From: Rhodospirillaceae bacterium
GTDB lineage: Bacteria > Pseudomonadota > Alphaproteobacteria > Rhodospirillales > JABHCV01
Assembly: GCA_018671895.1 (NCBI GenBank)
Contig: JABHGV010000092.1
Location: 1-40,738, forward strand
Length of the DNA: 40,738 nucleotides
Direction of reading: 5' to 3'
Shown here: piece by piece, positions 1 to 9,624 of the stretch
Numbering within the stretch: position 1 is the stretch's first letter
Layout of the letters: every line of letters begins with the position of its first letter
Notes under the pieces: model-generated
Database searches by the model: none
What the model saw: the letters and a program-made list of their open reading frames with translations, nothing else
Told to the model about the DNA's origin: nothing
Program-made: the position numbers and the translations under genes

Positions 1-3
1 ATT

Positions 4-1224
4 ATGGCTCGTATCGTACAGAAATTTGGTGGCACGTCGGTCGGTGATATTGACCGTATCAAGGCCGTCGCCGAACGCGTCAAGGCAGAGGTCGATGCTG
101 GTCATCAGGTCGCCGTCGTGGTTTCTGCCATGTCGGGCGTCACCAATCAGCTTGTCGGTTATGTCGACGAGGTTTCCAGCCTGTATGACGCTCGGGAATA
201 TGACGTCGTCGTGTCGTCGGGCGAGCAGGTGACGTCTGGATTGCTGGCGCTTGCCCTGCAAAAGCTGGGCGTCGAGGCTCGTTCGTGGCAGGGTTGGCAA
301 ATCCCGGTGCATACCAACAATGCCCACGGCAAGGCGCGCATCGAATCCATTGAATCTGACGCCCTGATCGAACGTATGGAACGGGGCGAAGTCGTCGTCG
401 TTCCGGGATTTCAGGGTGTTTCCCCGGATGGTCGGGTGACGACACTGGGTCGTGGTGGGTCGGATACCTCTGCGGTTGCGCTGGCGGCTGCGCTGAAGGC
501 GGATCGTTGTGATATCTACACGGATGTCGAAGGCATCTACACCGCCGATCCGCGGATTGTCGCCAAGGCCCACAAGCTGGACCATATTACTTACGAAGAA
601 ATGCTCGAAATGGCGTCTGTCGGTGCCAAGGTGCTGCAGACCCGTGCCGTCGAAGTGGCGATGAAGCACGCCGTTCGCCTGCAAGTACTCTCTACCTTTA
701 CCAATACCCCCGGAACACTTGTCGTTGATGAGGATGAAGTCGTGGAACAGGAATTAGTAAGCGGAATTGCCTATACGCGTGATGAGGCCAAGATCACCCT
801 GATCAAGGTCGCCGACCGGCCCGGTATCGCCGCCGCCATTTTCGGCCCCCTGGCCGATGCGGGCGTTAACGTCGATATGATCGTCCAGAATGTCTCGGAA
901 GACGGCAAGGCCACCGATGTGACCTTTACCGTTACCCGCAGCGATCTGGAGCTGGCTGTCGATGTCATTGAAAAGGCCAAGGGTGACTTGGATTATGAAG
1001 GGCTGCGTACAGATGCCGATGTGGTCAAGGTGTCGGTGATTGGTGTCGGCATGCGCAGTCATGCCGGTGTCGCTCAGCGTATGTTCAGCACATTGTCCGA
1101 CAAGGGTATTAACATTCAGGTTATTTCCACCTCCGAGATCAAGGTCAGTGTCCTGATCGCCGAGGAATACACGGAACTTGCCGTGCGTGCCCTGCATGAA
1201 GCTTACGGGTTGGATGCCGATTAA
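4..1224 (+). CDS. lysC: Aspartate kinase
   Basis: Cytoplasmic enzyme that phosphorylates L-aspartate, the first step toward lysine, threonine, methionine and diaminopimelate. The N-terminus carries the kinase motif KFGGTSVG (residues 6-13), followed by SAMSGVTNQL near residue 42 and the GRGGSDTSA substrate/nucleotide segment near residue 149. The C-terminal third (about 265-406) has two ACT-type regulatory repeats, including VNVDMIVQN and GINIQVISTSEIK, which in this family bind feedback inhibitors. At 406 aa it has the usual length of monofunctional class aspartokinases. The start lies three bases into the window, so its promoter is not visible. It is the first gene of a long same-strand block, and the next gene starts one base after its stop. 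Identification is secure; which amino acid inhibits it cannot be told. Confidence 0.97.
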   Translation: MARIVQKFGGTSVGDIDRIKAVAERVKAEVDAGHQVAVVVSAMSGVTNQLVGYVDEVSSLYDAREYDVVVSSGEQVTSGLLALALQKLGVEARSWQGWQIPVHTNNAHGKARIESIESDALIERMERGEVVVVPGFQGVSPDGRVTTLGRGGSDTSAVALAAALKADRCDIYTDVEGIYTADPRIVAKAHKLDHITYEEMLEMASVGAKVLQTRAVEVAMKHAVRLQVLSTFTNTPGTLVVDEDEVVEQELVSGIAYTRDEAKITLIKVADRPGIAAAIFGPLADAGVNVDMIVQNVSEDGKATDVTFTVTRSDLELAVDVIEKAKGDLDYEGLRTDADVVKVSVIGVGMRSHAGVAQRMFSTLSDKGINIQVISTSEIKVSVLIAEEYTELAVRALHEAYGLDAD

Positions 1225-1225
1225 T

Positions 1226-2245
1226 ATGTCAGACACCTACAGCAACGCCGAGTTACAAGCCTTGTGGCAGCGTGGTCGGGATTTCCTCGGCTGCGAATAC
1301 GCCATCTTGGGCGGTGCCATGTCCTGGTTGTCGGAACGCAATTTGGTTTCCGCCATCTCGAACGCCGGTGGTTTCGGAGTTATTGCCTGTGGCTCGATGA
1401 TGCCCGACATGCTGGCAGATGAAATCGCTGCGACCAAGGAAATGACTGACAAGCCGTTTGGCGTCAATCTGATCACCATGCACCCGGAATTGGATGCCCT
1501 GATCGATGTCTGCATTGACGGCAGCGTCAGCCATGTGGTGCTGGCCGGTGGTCTGCCCAGCGGCGCTTCAATCGCTAAAATCAAGGATGCCGGACGCAAG
1601 GTTATCTGTTTTGCTCCGGCAGCGGCGCTTGCCAAGCGCCTGATCCGCAACGGTGCCGATGCGCTGGTTATCGAAGGCTCGGAAGCCGGTGGGCATATCG
1701 GCCCTGTGTCGACCAGTGTGCTGGCTCAGGAAATCCTGCCCAATGTGACCGATGTTCCGGTTTTCGTTGCCGGTGGTATCGGTCGCGGCGAGGCGATGGT
1801 GTCGTATCTGGAAATGGGGGCGGCGGGCTGCCAGTTGGGCACACGTTTCGTTTGTGCGACCGAATCCATTGCCCATCCCGACTTTAAAAAGGCCTTCATC
1901 CGCGCTAACGCTCGCGATGCCATGCCGACCGTTCAATTGGACGAGAAATTTCCGGTGATCCCGGTGCGCGCCCTCGTTAACGAGGGCACCAAACGCTTCA
2001 TGCAGAAACAGCGCGAAGCGGCAGACAGGGTCGAGGCCGGTGAGGTCGAATTGAAAGACGCGCAGTTGGATATCGAGCATTTCTGGGCCGGAGCCCTGAA
2101 ACAGGCGGTCATTGATGGCGATGTTGAAAATGGCTCGCTGATGGCCGGACAAAGCGTCGGCATGGTGAAGAGTGAACAGTCCATACAGGAAATTATCGAC
2201 GAATTGGTCGCTCAGGCGGGCCATGCGCTAACAGCGCGAAAGTAG
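1226..2245 (+). CDS. Nitronate monooxygenase family FMN oxidoreductase
   Basis: TIM-barrel flavoenzyme of the nitronate monooxygenase / 2-nitropropane dioxygenase family. Family members oxidise alkyl nitronates, and relatives include enoyl-ACP reductase FabK, so the substrate is uncertain. Visible signatures are the N-terminal barrel with SNAGGFGVIA (about residue 46), the GSEAGGHIGP flavin/substrate loop, and the phosphate-binding VAGGIGRG followed by GAAGCQLGTRF, all typical of the family. Length is 339 aa from the ATG at 1226. An in-frame codon at 1178 would overlap lysC and is unlikely to be used. The one-base gap after lysC argues for co-transcription and translational coupling. No direct metabolic link to aspartokinase is evident. 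Confidence 0.85.
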   Translation: MSDTYSNAELQALWQRGRDFLGCEYAILGGAMSWLSERNLVSAISNAGGFGVIACGSMMPDMLADEIAATKEMTDKPFGVNLITMHPELDALIDVCIDGSVSHVVLAGGLPSGASIAKIKDAGRKVICFAPAAALAKRLIRNGADALVIEGSEAGGHIGPVSTSVLAQEILPNVTDVPVFVAGGIGRGEAMVSYLEMGAAGCQLGTRFVCATESIAHPDFKKAFIRANARDAMPTVQLDEKFPVIPVRALVNEGTKRFMQKQREAADRVEAGEVELKDAQLDIEHFWAGALKQAVIDGDVENGSLMAGQSVGMVKSEQSIQEIIDELVAQAGHALTARK

Positions 2246-2292
2246 TCCGCGACCACCTGATCGCCAATTAAATATTGCGGGAAAGTCCCTGC

Positions 2293-4593
2293 ATGGCTAA
2301 GTCATGGACTATGAATCAGCCGCCCTCACAATCACAGACAATCCCGACGCCGCGTCGCCTGTTGGCGCGGGTGCGCGATGTTATGGCCGGATCAGGCAAT
2401 CCCGAGGAACGCCTGAATGAAACCGTCGCCATTATTGCGGCCGATGCCGTCGCCGAAGTGTGCTCGATTTATGTGTTGCGCGCCGGTGAGGTTCTGGAAC
2501 TCTTTGCCACCGAAGGTCTGTCACCTGATGCGGTTCATAATACCCGGCTCAGGGTTGGTGAAGGTCTGATCGGCCTGATCGCCGCACAGGCGCGACCAAT
2601 GGCCTTCGACGATGCGCCCAGCCATCCCGACTTCGTTTTCCGTGAAGAAACCGGCGAGGAAAAATACCAGTCGCTGATGGGCGTCCCGATCATGCGTGGT
2701 GGGCGTGTTATCGGCGTCATTGCGGTGCAGAACAAGACCAGTCGTCAATACACCGAAGAAGAAATTGAAACCCTGCAAACCGTGGCCATGGTGGTCGCCG
2801 AGCTGGTTTCCAGTGGCGACCTGATTGCGCGTAACGAGCAATTGCCCGCCGACGGCAATGCCCTGCTGCCCCTGCGTATTGCGGGGGTTGGCCTGAATTC
2901 CGGGATTGGAATTGGCACCGCCGTTTCCCACCATCATGAATTCCACATTACCAATCTGGTCGCCGATGATATCGAGGCCGAGCAGGAACGGTTGCGCCAG
3001 GCGGTCAAGGAAATGCACGGGGCGCTGGATGACTTGCTCGATTCAACCGACATTAATGGCGCTGGCGAACACCGCGATATTCTTGAATCCTATCGCATGA
3101 TCGCCGAAGACGCCGGTTGGTTTTCCCGTATAGATGAAGCCATTACCACAGGCCTGACGGCGGAAGCGGCCGTGCAAAAGGTGCAAAACGAAATTCGCGC
3201 CCGCATGAGCCAAATCACCGACCCGTACCTTCGCGAGCGTATTCATGATCTGGATGATCTGGCGGGCAGGCTGCTTCAGCATTTGCTCGGCGAAAGCACC
3301 ATGGCCCCTGATTTTCCGGAAACCGGAACGGTGATCCTGATTGCCCGCAATATGGGCCCTGCGCAATTGCTTGATTACGATCGCTCACGACTGGGTGGGC
3401 TGGTGCTGGAAGAAGGCTCGGCGACGGCCCATGTTACCATCGTCGCTCGTGCCCTGGATATTCCCGTCGTCGGTCAGGTCCGCGATGTGCTTGACAAAAT
3501 AGAGACCGGCGATCCGGTCATCGTCGATGGCCGAAATGGTCAGGTCTTCCTACGCCCCGGCGAAGAAGTTCAGCAAAGATTTCAGGCCAGCCTTAAGAAC
3601 CGCGAGAAGCAACTAGCGTCCTATGCCCAGTTGCGCGATCTACCAGCGGTGACCACCGATGGTGTTGATATTGGCCTGTTCATAAACGCAGGTCTGCTGA
3701 TCGATCTGCCGCATATCCATGAAACCGCGGCTGACGGCGTCGGGCTTTATCGAACCGAGGTACCGTTCATGGTGCGCTCGGATTTCCCCAATGTGGATGA
3801 TCAAACGGCACTGTATACAAAAGTCATCGAACAGGCCGATGGCAAGCCGGTGACGTTCAGGACATTGGACATCGGCGGCGACAAGATGCTGTCGTATGTT
3901 GGCGACAGTAACGAGGAAAACCCGGCTATGGGTTGGCGGGCAATCCGTGTCTCGCTGGACCGTCCGATCATGTTGCGCCAGCAATTACGAGCCCTGATCC
4001 GGGCTATGGCAGGGCGTGAATTGCGTGTCATGTTCCCGATGATTGCCGAAGTATATGAATTCCAGCAGGCCAGAAAACTTCTCGACAAGGAACTGGAACG
4101 CGCCAAAGAGCGCGAAGAGGCTTTTCCCGATGTGGTGAAAGTCGGAGTTATGATCGAGGTGCCATCGTTATTGTTACAGTTGCCACAATTGCTCAACCGG
4201 GTTGATTTTATTTCTCTAGGTAGTAACGATTTGTGTCAGTTCCTGTTTGCCGCCGACCGGGGAAACCCCCAGATATCGGAACGCTATGATCCGCTGTCCC
4301 CCGCCATTTTGTCCTTGTTTAGCTCACTTGCCCGGCAATGTGATGAAGCAGGCGTTCCCTTTAGTCTGTGCGGCGAAATGGCGGCCTCGCCACTGGATGC
4401 CATGGCCCTGATCGGGGCGGGTCTAAGGAACCTTTCCATGGCTCCGAACGCGATCGGTCCGGTCAAGGCGATGGTTCGAAGCCTGTCCGTCGAAGATTTG
4501 ACGGGCTACATGCAGACTTTGTATGCCTCGCCCAAACATAGCCTCAGGGGTATCCTGCACGCCTTTGCCAAGGATCATGGTGTTGCCGTTTAA
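2293..4593 (+). CDS. ptsP: PtsP, GAF-domain phosphoenolpyruvate-protein phosphotransferase (nitrogen PTS enzyme I)
   Basis: Enzyme I of the nitrogen-related phosphotransferase system. It takes phosphate from phosphoenolpyruvate and passes it to NPr (PtsO). An N-terminal GAF sensory domain (about residues 35-180) is followed by the enzyme I body. The phosphorylated histidine lies in GSATAHVTIVAR (about residue 380). The C-terminal PEP-binding barrel shows GLYRTEVPF, SLGSNDLCQF and the catalytic-cysteine loop SLCGEMAASP. Length is about 766 aa, close to E. coli PtsP (748). The start is ambiguous: TTG 2275, ATG 2293 (after a GGGAAAG stretch) and ATG 2311 are in frame. I use 2293. In this family the GAF domain senses glutamine or 2-oxoglutarate-type nitrogen signals; that is family knowledge and not visible here. 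Confidence 0.95.
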   Translation: MAKSWTMNQPPSQSQTIPTPRRLLARVRDVMAGSGNPEERLNETVAIIAADAVAEVCSIYVLRAGEVLELFATEGLSPDAVHNTRLRVGEGLIGLIAAQARPMAFDDAPSHPDFVFREETGEEKYQSLMGVPIMRGGRVIGVIAVQNKTSRQYTEEEIETLQTVAMVVAELVSSGDLIARNEQLPADGNALLPLRIAGVGLNSGIGIGTAVSHHHEFHITNLVADDIEAEQERLRQAVKEMHGALDDLLDSTDINGAGEHRDILESYRMIAEDAGWFSRIDEAITTGLTAEAAVQKVQNEIRARMSQITDPYLRERIHDLDDLAGRLLQHLLGESTMAPDFPETGTVILIARNMGPAQLLDYDRSRLGGLVLEEGSATAHVTIVARALDIPVVGQVRDVLDKIETGDPVIVDGRNGQVFLRPGEEVQQRFQASLKNREKQLASYAQLRDLPAVTTDGVDIGLFINAGLLIDLPHIHETAADGVGLYRTEVPFMVRSDFPNVDDQTALYTKVIEQADGKPVTFRTLDIGGDKMLSYVGDSNEENPAMGWRAIRVSLDRPIMLRQQLRALIRAMAGRELRVMFPMIAEVYEFQQARKLLDKELERAKEREEAFPDVVKVGVMIEVPSLLLQLPQLLNRVDFISLGSNDLCQFLFAADRGNPQISERYDPLSPAILSLFSSLARQCDEAGVPFSLCGEMAASPLDAMALIGAGLRNLSMAPNAIGPVKAMVRSLSVEDLTGYMQTLYASPKHSLRGILHAFAKDHGVAV

Positions 4594-4708
4594 GAGATAA
4601 ACCGCGCTTGACCCTTGAATTTTCATCATAAATCGTCAAAATATCGTCTGCCGTATGGGCGAGTTTTCTTATTTGTCGCCGTCAATCGATTCCCTCGGGG
4701 AACTATGA

Positions 4709-5779
4709 ATGATGTCTCAGGATACAGACAACGCAGCGATTGCCGATCAGGACTCCGACCACGGGGCCGGTGTCGGGATGCTTTTACGCGCCTCCAGGGA
4801 ACGCCTTGGCGAGGATTTACGCAGCGTTGCCAGTATCTTACACATCCGTTTCATCTATCTTGAGGCGATTGAAGAAGGCCGTTTCGACGATCTTCCGGGC
4901 ACCGCCTATGTCATAGGATTTATCCGGTCGTATTCCGAATATCTGGGGCTCGACAGCGCCGAGGTGGTGCGTCGCTTCAAAGAAGAGTCAGCGGCCGCAA
5001 CGGAGAACACCGAACTGGTGTTTCCGGTTCCGATCCCTGAATCGAGCATTCCCGGCGGTGCCATCGTCCTCGTTGGGTTCATGGTCGCCGCCTTCGCTTA
5101 TGGCGTATGGTACATGGGCACGGCCAAGGACGGTTTTTTCGCGCAAATGGTAACGCCGGTGCCAGAACGGCTGGCCGACAAGGCACCCGCGCCAACACCG
5201 GAGCCTGAACAAATAACCGTTGCCAAAACTGTTGCCAAGGCAGAACCGGTCAAGGTGGCAGAAGAGGCAGAGCCGGTTGTTGAAAAGCAGGTTGTTATGC
5301 TGAGCGAAGCCGAACAGGAACGGGCCGACGCTTTGTTAGAGGCCATGGCCGAGGAAGTTGTTGTCGCGGCACCTGAAACGCCGGTCGAGCCTGAAACAAC
5401 CGTCGAACAGCCGGTCGCCCAACCGGCCCCCCAAGAGGTCGCGACCGTTACCAATGGCACGGTCAATGGTTCGGTCAATGGCACGGTTAGCGGTTCGGAT
5501 AATCAGGTTTCCCGTATTCTGGTTAAGGCGCGCCAGAACAGCTGGATACAGGTTCGCGACGATGTCGCCCAGCAGCTGGTGGTAACGAAAGTTCTCAGGG
5601 CCGGTGACAGCTATCAGGTGCCAAATCAGCCGGGGCTGAAATTATTGACCGGCAATGCGGGCGCACTTGATATATTTGTGGACGGTCAGGTGGTTCCGGC
5701 GATAGGAGAGTCCGGTTCGATCCGCCGTGGCGTTGCGCTTGACCCGGACCGTCTGGTTCAAGGCGCAGCGGTCGATTGA
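4709..5779 (+). CDS. RodZ-like helix-turn-helix membrane protein (DUF4115)
   Basis: Cytoskeletal or regulatory protein of the RodZ type. A cytoplasmic HTH domain (about residues 22-90, with [15 protein letters not shown] and [12 protein letters not shown] typical of HTH_25) is followed by one transmembrane helix (about 116-136). A long Pro/Glu/Val-rich periplasmic linker leads to a C-terminal DUF4115 beta domain (about 275-345). RodZ links MreB to the wall elongation machinery in rod-shaped bacteria. The linker includes a short tandem repeat at 5452-5500. A GGGG ribosome-binding site lies 8 bases before the ATGATG start. It lies between ptsP and ispG, and placement of rodZ next to ispG is also seen in Gammaproteobacteria. 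Length is 356 aa. Confidence 0.85.
   Translation: MMSQDTDNAAIADQDSDHGAGVGMLLRASRERLGEDLRSVASILHIRFIYLEAIEEGRFDDLPGTAYVIGFIRSYSEYLGLDSAEVVRRFKEESAAATENTELVFPVPIPESSIPGGAIVLVGFMVAAFAYGVWYMGTAKDGFFAQMVTPVPERLADKAPAPTPEPEQITVAKTVAKAEPVKVAEEAEPVVEKQVVMLSEAEQERADALLEAMAEEVVVAAPETPVEPETTVEQPVAQPAPQEVATVTNGTVNGSVNGTVSGSDNQVSRILVKARQNSWIQVRDDVAQQLVVTKVLRAGDSYQVPNQPGLKLLTGNAGALDIFVDGQVVPAIGESGSIRRGVALDPDRLVQGAAVD
5452..5500 (+). repeat. 12-bp tandem repeat inside the RodZ-like linker
   Basis: About four imperfect 12-base units of the type GGCACGGTCAAT / GGTTCGGTCAAT. They encode alternating Asn-Gly-Thr-Val and Asn-Gly-Ser-Val in the periplasmic linker. The unit is a multiple of three, so copy changes would keep frame and vary only linker length. 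Confidence 0.8.
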
Positions 5780-5789
5780 GGACCATTTA

Positions 5790-7076
5790 GTGAGCAATAA
5801 ATTTAATACAGCAGCACGGCGCAAAAGCGTCGCCGTCGCTATCGGCAATGTTGTTGTTGGCGGTGACGCTCCGATTGCCGTGCAGTCGATGACCAATACC
5901 GATACCGCCGATATCGACGCCACCGTCGAACAGGTGGCAGCGCTGGCCCATGTGGGGTCTGAACTGGTGCGGATCACTGTTGACCGCGATGAATCGGCGA
6001 AGGCCGTTCCGCATATTCGTGATGCGCTGGACAAACAGGGCATTGATGTGCCGTTGGTTGGCGATTTCCACTACATCGGGCACAAACTGCTGGTTGACAA
6101 TCCGGCTGCTGCCGAGGCCTTGGCCAAGTATCGCATCAATCCCGGCAACGTCGGTTTCAGAGAGAAAAAAGACGGCCAGTTCTCGTCGATGATTGAAACC
6201 GCACTTCAATATGACCGCCCGGTGCGCATCGGCGTTAACTGGGGCAGCCTTGATCAGGAACTGGTCGCCGCGATGATGGACGAGAACGCTGCGCTGGAAT
6301 CGCCGCTGGATGTATCGGAAGTCACGCGTGAGGCGTTGGTCCGCTCAGCGCTGGACAGTGCCGAGCGCGCCCTTGAACTGGGTATGTCGGCTGACAAGAT
6401 CGTGCTGTCGTGCAAGGTCAGCGGCGTTCAGGACCTGATCGCCGTTTATGACGACCTGGCTGGACGCTGTGACTACGCCCTGCATCTGGGCCTGACAGAG
6501 GCCGGTATGGGGTCGAAGGGCATCGTCGCTTCGAGCACCGCCATGGGCATCTTGCTGCAAGGCGGCATCGGCGACACCATTCGCATTTCGCTGACGCCTG
6601 AACCGGGCGGCGAGCGTACCCGCGAGGTAGTGGTTGCCCAAGAACTTCTGCAAACCATGGGATTGCGGGCATTCACGCCAATGGTTACGGCGTGCCCGGG
6701 CTGTGGTCGCACGACCTCGACCGTGTTTCAGGAACTGGCAAGCGCCATTCAGGACCATGTGCGCGCGTCGATGCCGGTGTGGCGTGAGCAGTATCCCGGT
6801 GCCGAGAATCTTAATCTGGCCGTTATGGGCTGTATCGTGAACGGCCCGGGCGAAAGCAAACACGCCGACATCGGAATCAGTTTGCCCGGCACCGGCGAGG
6901 AGCCTTCGGCCCCGGTGTTTATCGACGGCAAAAAGGAAGTCACCCTGCGCGGCCCGAATATCGCCGAAGAATTTACGAAAATCGTCGACGATTATGTCGC
7001 CAGCCGTTACAAGCCCGACTATAAATCTAAGAAGGGCGAGGCAACGGCAAAAACGCCGTCTGCCGCCGCCCAATAA
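5790..7076 (+). CDS. ispG: 4-hydroxy-3-methylbut-2-en-1-yl diphosphate synthase
   Basis: Iron-sulfur enzyme of the MEP isoprenoid pathway. It reductively converts the cyclic diphosphate MEcPP to HMBPP. The protein begins with a TIM-barrel part (VQSMTNTDT, then DFHYIGH and PGNVG). The cluster domain has cysteines at 302 and 305 (ACPGCGRT) and at 348 (GCIVNGPGE), the three 4Fe-4S ligands of the family. The start is GTG at 5790, supported by GAGG eight bases upstream and by the N-terminal alignment. The upstream in-frame ATG at 5727 lies inside the preceding gene. Length is 428 aa. The last about 20 residues are Lys/Ala-rich and probably a flexible tail. It lies 10 bases after the RodZ-like gene, in one operon. 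Confidence 0.97.
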   Translation: MSNKFNTAARRKSVAVAIGNVVVGGDAPIAVQSMTNTDTADIDATVEQVAALAHVGSELVRITVDRDESAKAVPHIRDALDKQGIDVPLVGDFHYIGHKLLVDNPAAAEALAKYRINPGNVGFREKKDGQFSSMIETALQYDRPVRIGVNWGSLDQELVAAMMDENAALESPLDVSEVTREALVRSALDSAERALELGMSADKIVLSCKVSGVQDLIAVYDDLAGRCDYALHLGLTEAGMGSKGIVASSTAMGILLQGGIGDTIRISLTPEPGGERTREVVVAQELLQTMGLRAFTPMVTACPGCGRTTSTVFQELASAIQDHVRASMPVWREQYPGAENLNLAVMGCIVNGPGESKHADIGISLPGTGEEPSAPVFIDGKKEVTLRGPNIAEEFTKIVDDYVASRYKPDYKSKKGEATAKTPSAAAQ

Positions 7077-7088
7077 AAGGAATAACGG

Positions 7089-8333
7089 ATGTCCTCGTTG
7101 CAGCCGGTCCGCGGCACGCATGATTTATTGCCTGATGAAAACCGGCGTCACCGCCGGGTCATCGATACCGTGCGCGAGGTTTCCGGGCGCTATGGCTTCG
7201 ATGAAGTCACAACCCCGATTTTCGAGAAGACAGAGGTCTTTGCCCGCACCCTTGGTGACACGTCCGATATTGTTACCAAGGAGATGTATACATTTGAGGA
7301 TAAAAGCGGCGACAGCATCACGCTGCGCCCGGAAAACACCGCCGGTGTGGCGCGGGCCTTTATTTCCGGCGGACTGGCCCAGTCACTGCCGCTGAAATTC
7401 ATCTATCAGGGACCGATGTTCCGTTACGAGCGCCCGCAAAAGGGCCGTCAGCGTCAGTTCCATCAGGTCGGCGCGGAAATCCTCGGCGTTGAATCCGCCC
7501 TTGCCGATGTCGAAATTATCGCTCTGGGCGCACATTTTCTCGATGCCCTTGGGGTCCTTGATCAGGCGACGCTGGAACTGAACAGTCTGGGTGACTCTGA
7601 CAGCCGCGCTGCCTATCGCGAGGTCCTGGTCGACTATTTTTCCAGCCATAAGGACAAATTGTCCGAAGACAGCCGCGAACGGCTTGGGCGAAATCCCATG
7701 CGAATTCTTGATTCCAAGGATCAAGGTGACCGCGTTATCATCGCCGATGCCCCGCAAATCGCCGACAGTTTCAACGATACATCGAAGGCTTTTTTCGATG
7801 CTGTGCTGGCCGGTCTTGAAACGGCGGGCGTGGCGTATACCCTGAATTCAAAATTGGTGCGTGGCCTTGATTATTACTGCCACACGGCGTTCGAGTTCAC
7901 CACCGATGCCCTTGGGGCCCAAGGTGCGCTGGTTGCGGGTGGTCGTTATGACGGGCTGATTAAACAAATGGGTGGCCCGCAAACGCCGGGTACCGGTTGG
8001 GCCGCCGGTGTTGAACGCCTCGCCATGATGATCGAAAAACCCGAAGACGCCGCCCGCCCCATCGCCATGATCGGGCTGGGCGATGAAGCCGAGGTGAAAG
8101 CCCTGACATTGACTCAGCAGTTGCGTCACGCTGGATTCAGGGTCGAGCTAGGGTATTCGGGCAATATGAAAAAACGCATGAAACGGGCCAATAACGTCAA
8201 TGCCGCCGCCGCCGTTATTATCGGCGATGATGAACTGGCAAAGAATGTCGCCACCGTTCGGGATATGGAGACGGGTGATCAATTAGAGGTGCCGCTGGCA
8301 TCTTTGGAGGACCACCTGGCTCGTTATCGTTAG
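7089..8333 (+). CDS. hisS: Histidine-tRNA ligase
   Basis: Class II aminoacyl-tRNA synthetase that charges tRNA-His. It begins with the typical PVRGTHDLLP, has class II motif 2 (FRYERPQKGRQRQFHQ), the histidine-specific loop LVRGLDYYCHTAFEF, motif 3 with GGRYDGL and GVERL, and a C-terminal anticodon-binding domain. These catalytic histidine-A motifs argue for a true synthetase and against the HisZ paralogue. Length is 414 aa, normal for the bacterial enzyme. It starts 12 bases after ispG and is followed at 7 bases by the glutamyl-tRNA reductase gene, so it is part of the same operon. Confidence 0.97.
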   Translation: MSSLQPVRGTHDLLPDENRRHRRVIDTVREVSGRYGFDEVTTPIFEKTEVFARTLGDTSDIVTKEMYTFEDKSGDSITLRPENTAGVARAFISGGLAQSLPLKFIYQGPMFRYERPQKGRQRQFHQVGAEILGVESALADVEIIALGAHFLDALGVLDQATLELNSLGDSDSRAAYREVLVDYFSSHKDKLSEDSRERLGRNPMRILDSKDQGDRVIIADAPQIADSFNDTSKAFFDAVLAGLETAGVAYTLNSKLVRGLDYYCHTAFEFTTDALGAQGALVAGGRYDGLIKQMGGPQTPGTGWAAGVERLAMMIEKPEDAARPIAMIGLGDEAEVKALTLTQQLRHAGFRVELGYSGNMKKRMKRANNVNAAAAVIIGDDELAKNVATVRDMETGDQLEVPLASLEDHLARYR

Positions 8334-8340
8334 CGATGCC

Positions 8341-9618
8341 ATGAACGTATCCCCACCCAAAACTGAAGGCCGTCCACTGGTCGTCGGGGCAAACCATCGG
8401 TCCTCGTCGATGCTTTTGCGCGATCGTCTGTTCGTCGAAGAACATGCCATGTCCGGTGTCCTGGAAGCACTGGCCGGTGTTGGGGCGGGCGATGCGTTAC
8501 TGCTGTCCACATGCGACAGGGTCGAGGTGCAGGCGATCATCGGAAACGATGTCGATGAGGCCACCATTGTCGAGGGTATCCTGGGTGTTCTGGCCGGACA
8601 CGGTGAAACCCCGGTCAAAGAACTGGATGGGCAGACTTATGCCTATTGGGATTCTGATGCGGTGCGCCAGGTCTTCGCCGTCAGCGCCTCGCTCGACAGT
8701 CTGGTCATCGGCGAGCCGCAGGTGTTGGGTCAGGTCAAGGCCAGCCACCGTATAGCGAAAGAAACAGGCAACATTAGCTCCGGGCTCGAGACCCTGATGC
8801 AGGCCGCCTATGCGACGGCGAAAAGAGTCCGCAACGAGACCGATATCGGCAAACGGCCGGTATCCATCGCCGCCGCCGCGACCCGTCTGGCAAAGGACCT
8901 GCATGGAAACCTTGCCGACAGTTCGGTGCTGCTGGTCGGCGGCGGAGAAATGGGCGAATTGATTGCCACTGACATGCTGGCTTCAGGCCTTGGAAATCTG
9001 GTGGTAACCCACCCCAATGCCGGGCGCTCGAACGAACTGGCCTCTCGTCTGGACTGCCACACAGATGATTTCGACGCCTTGGACACATTGCTGCATTCTG
9101 CCGATATCGTGCTCGCCTCGTTGGGACGCCGCACCCGCTGCATTCGCGAAGATATGGTCACAGCTGCTATCGGCCAGCGTCGACACAAGCCTATATTCCT
9201 GATCGACACCGCCATTCCCGGTGATATCGAACCGTCTGTCGAGCGCATCGACGATGCCTTTTTGTATGACCTCGGTGATCTGGAACGGGTCGCCATGGAG
9301 GGCCGCGCTGAACGCCGTGGCGAGGCCGCCGCCGCCTGGAAAATCGTTGACGATGATATCGCCGGTTTTCTTGGTATCCAGGCGGAACGTGAAGCGGTGC
9401 CGACATTGAATAAGTTGCGTGCGCATGTCGAAGCCCTGCGCCTTCAGGCGCTGGCGGACGGCGGTGGCGACGATGAAAAGGCGACGCGTCTGCTTGTCAG
9501 TCGCTTGCTTCACGACCCGTCGGAAGCCTTGCGCAATGCGGCACGGGCCAATCCGGATCAACACCAGTTCATGCAGGAAACCATTGACCGGCTTTTCGGT
9601 CTTGGTGACAAGGAGTGA
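8341..9618 (+). CDS. hemA: Glutamyl-tRNA reductase
   Basis: First enzyme of the C5 pathway to 5-aminolevulinate. It reduces glutamyl-tRNA to glutamate-1-semialdehyde with NADPH. The catalytic cysteine is Cys58 in LLLSTCDR (family consensus STCNR, here N to D). The conserved IGEPQVLGQVK follows at about residue 122, then the NADPH-binding VLLVGGGEMGEL (about 198) and the helical dimerisation domain. Length is 425 aa, typical. It sits directly before prfA and prmC, the same order as the hemA-prfA-prmC operon of E. coli. Most Alphaproteobacteria make aminolevulinate with ALA synthase (also named hemA), so this enzyme is noteworthy. The family assignment is secure. Confidence 0.95.
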   Translation: MNVSPPKTEGRPLVVGANHRSSSMLLRDRLFVEEHAMSGVLEALAGVGAGDALLLSTCDRVEVQAIIGNDVDEATIVEGILGVLAGHGETPVKELDGQTYAYWDSDAVRQVFAVSASLDSLVIGEPQVLGQVKASHRIAKETGNISSGLETLMQAAYATAKRVRNETDIGKRPVSIAAAATRLAKDLHGNLADSSVLLVGGGEMGELIATDMLASGLGNLVVTHPNAGRSNELASRLDCHTDDFDALDTLLHSADIVLASLGRRTRCIREDMVTAAIGQRRHKPIFLIDTAIPGDIEPSVERIDDAFLYDLGDLERVAMEGRAERRGEAAAAWKIVDDDIAGFLGIQAEREAVPTLNKLRAHVEALRLQALADGGGDDEKATRLLVSRLLHDPSEALRNAARANPDQHQFMQETIDRLFGLGDKE

Positions 9619-9624
9619 CAAGAC

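Noticed and set aside
4608-4650. Promoter before the RodZ-like gene (TTGACC / TTGAAT elements)
   Set aside because: Several overlapping -35-like boxes, but no -10 box at accepted spacing.
7089-8333. Reading the HisS gene as HisZ, the HisG partner
   Set aside because: The motif LVRGLDYY and class II motifs 2 and 3 needed for aminoacylation are intact.
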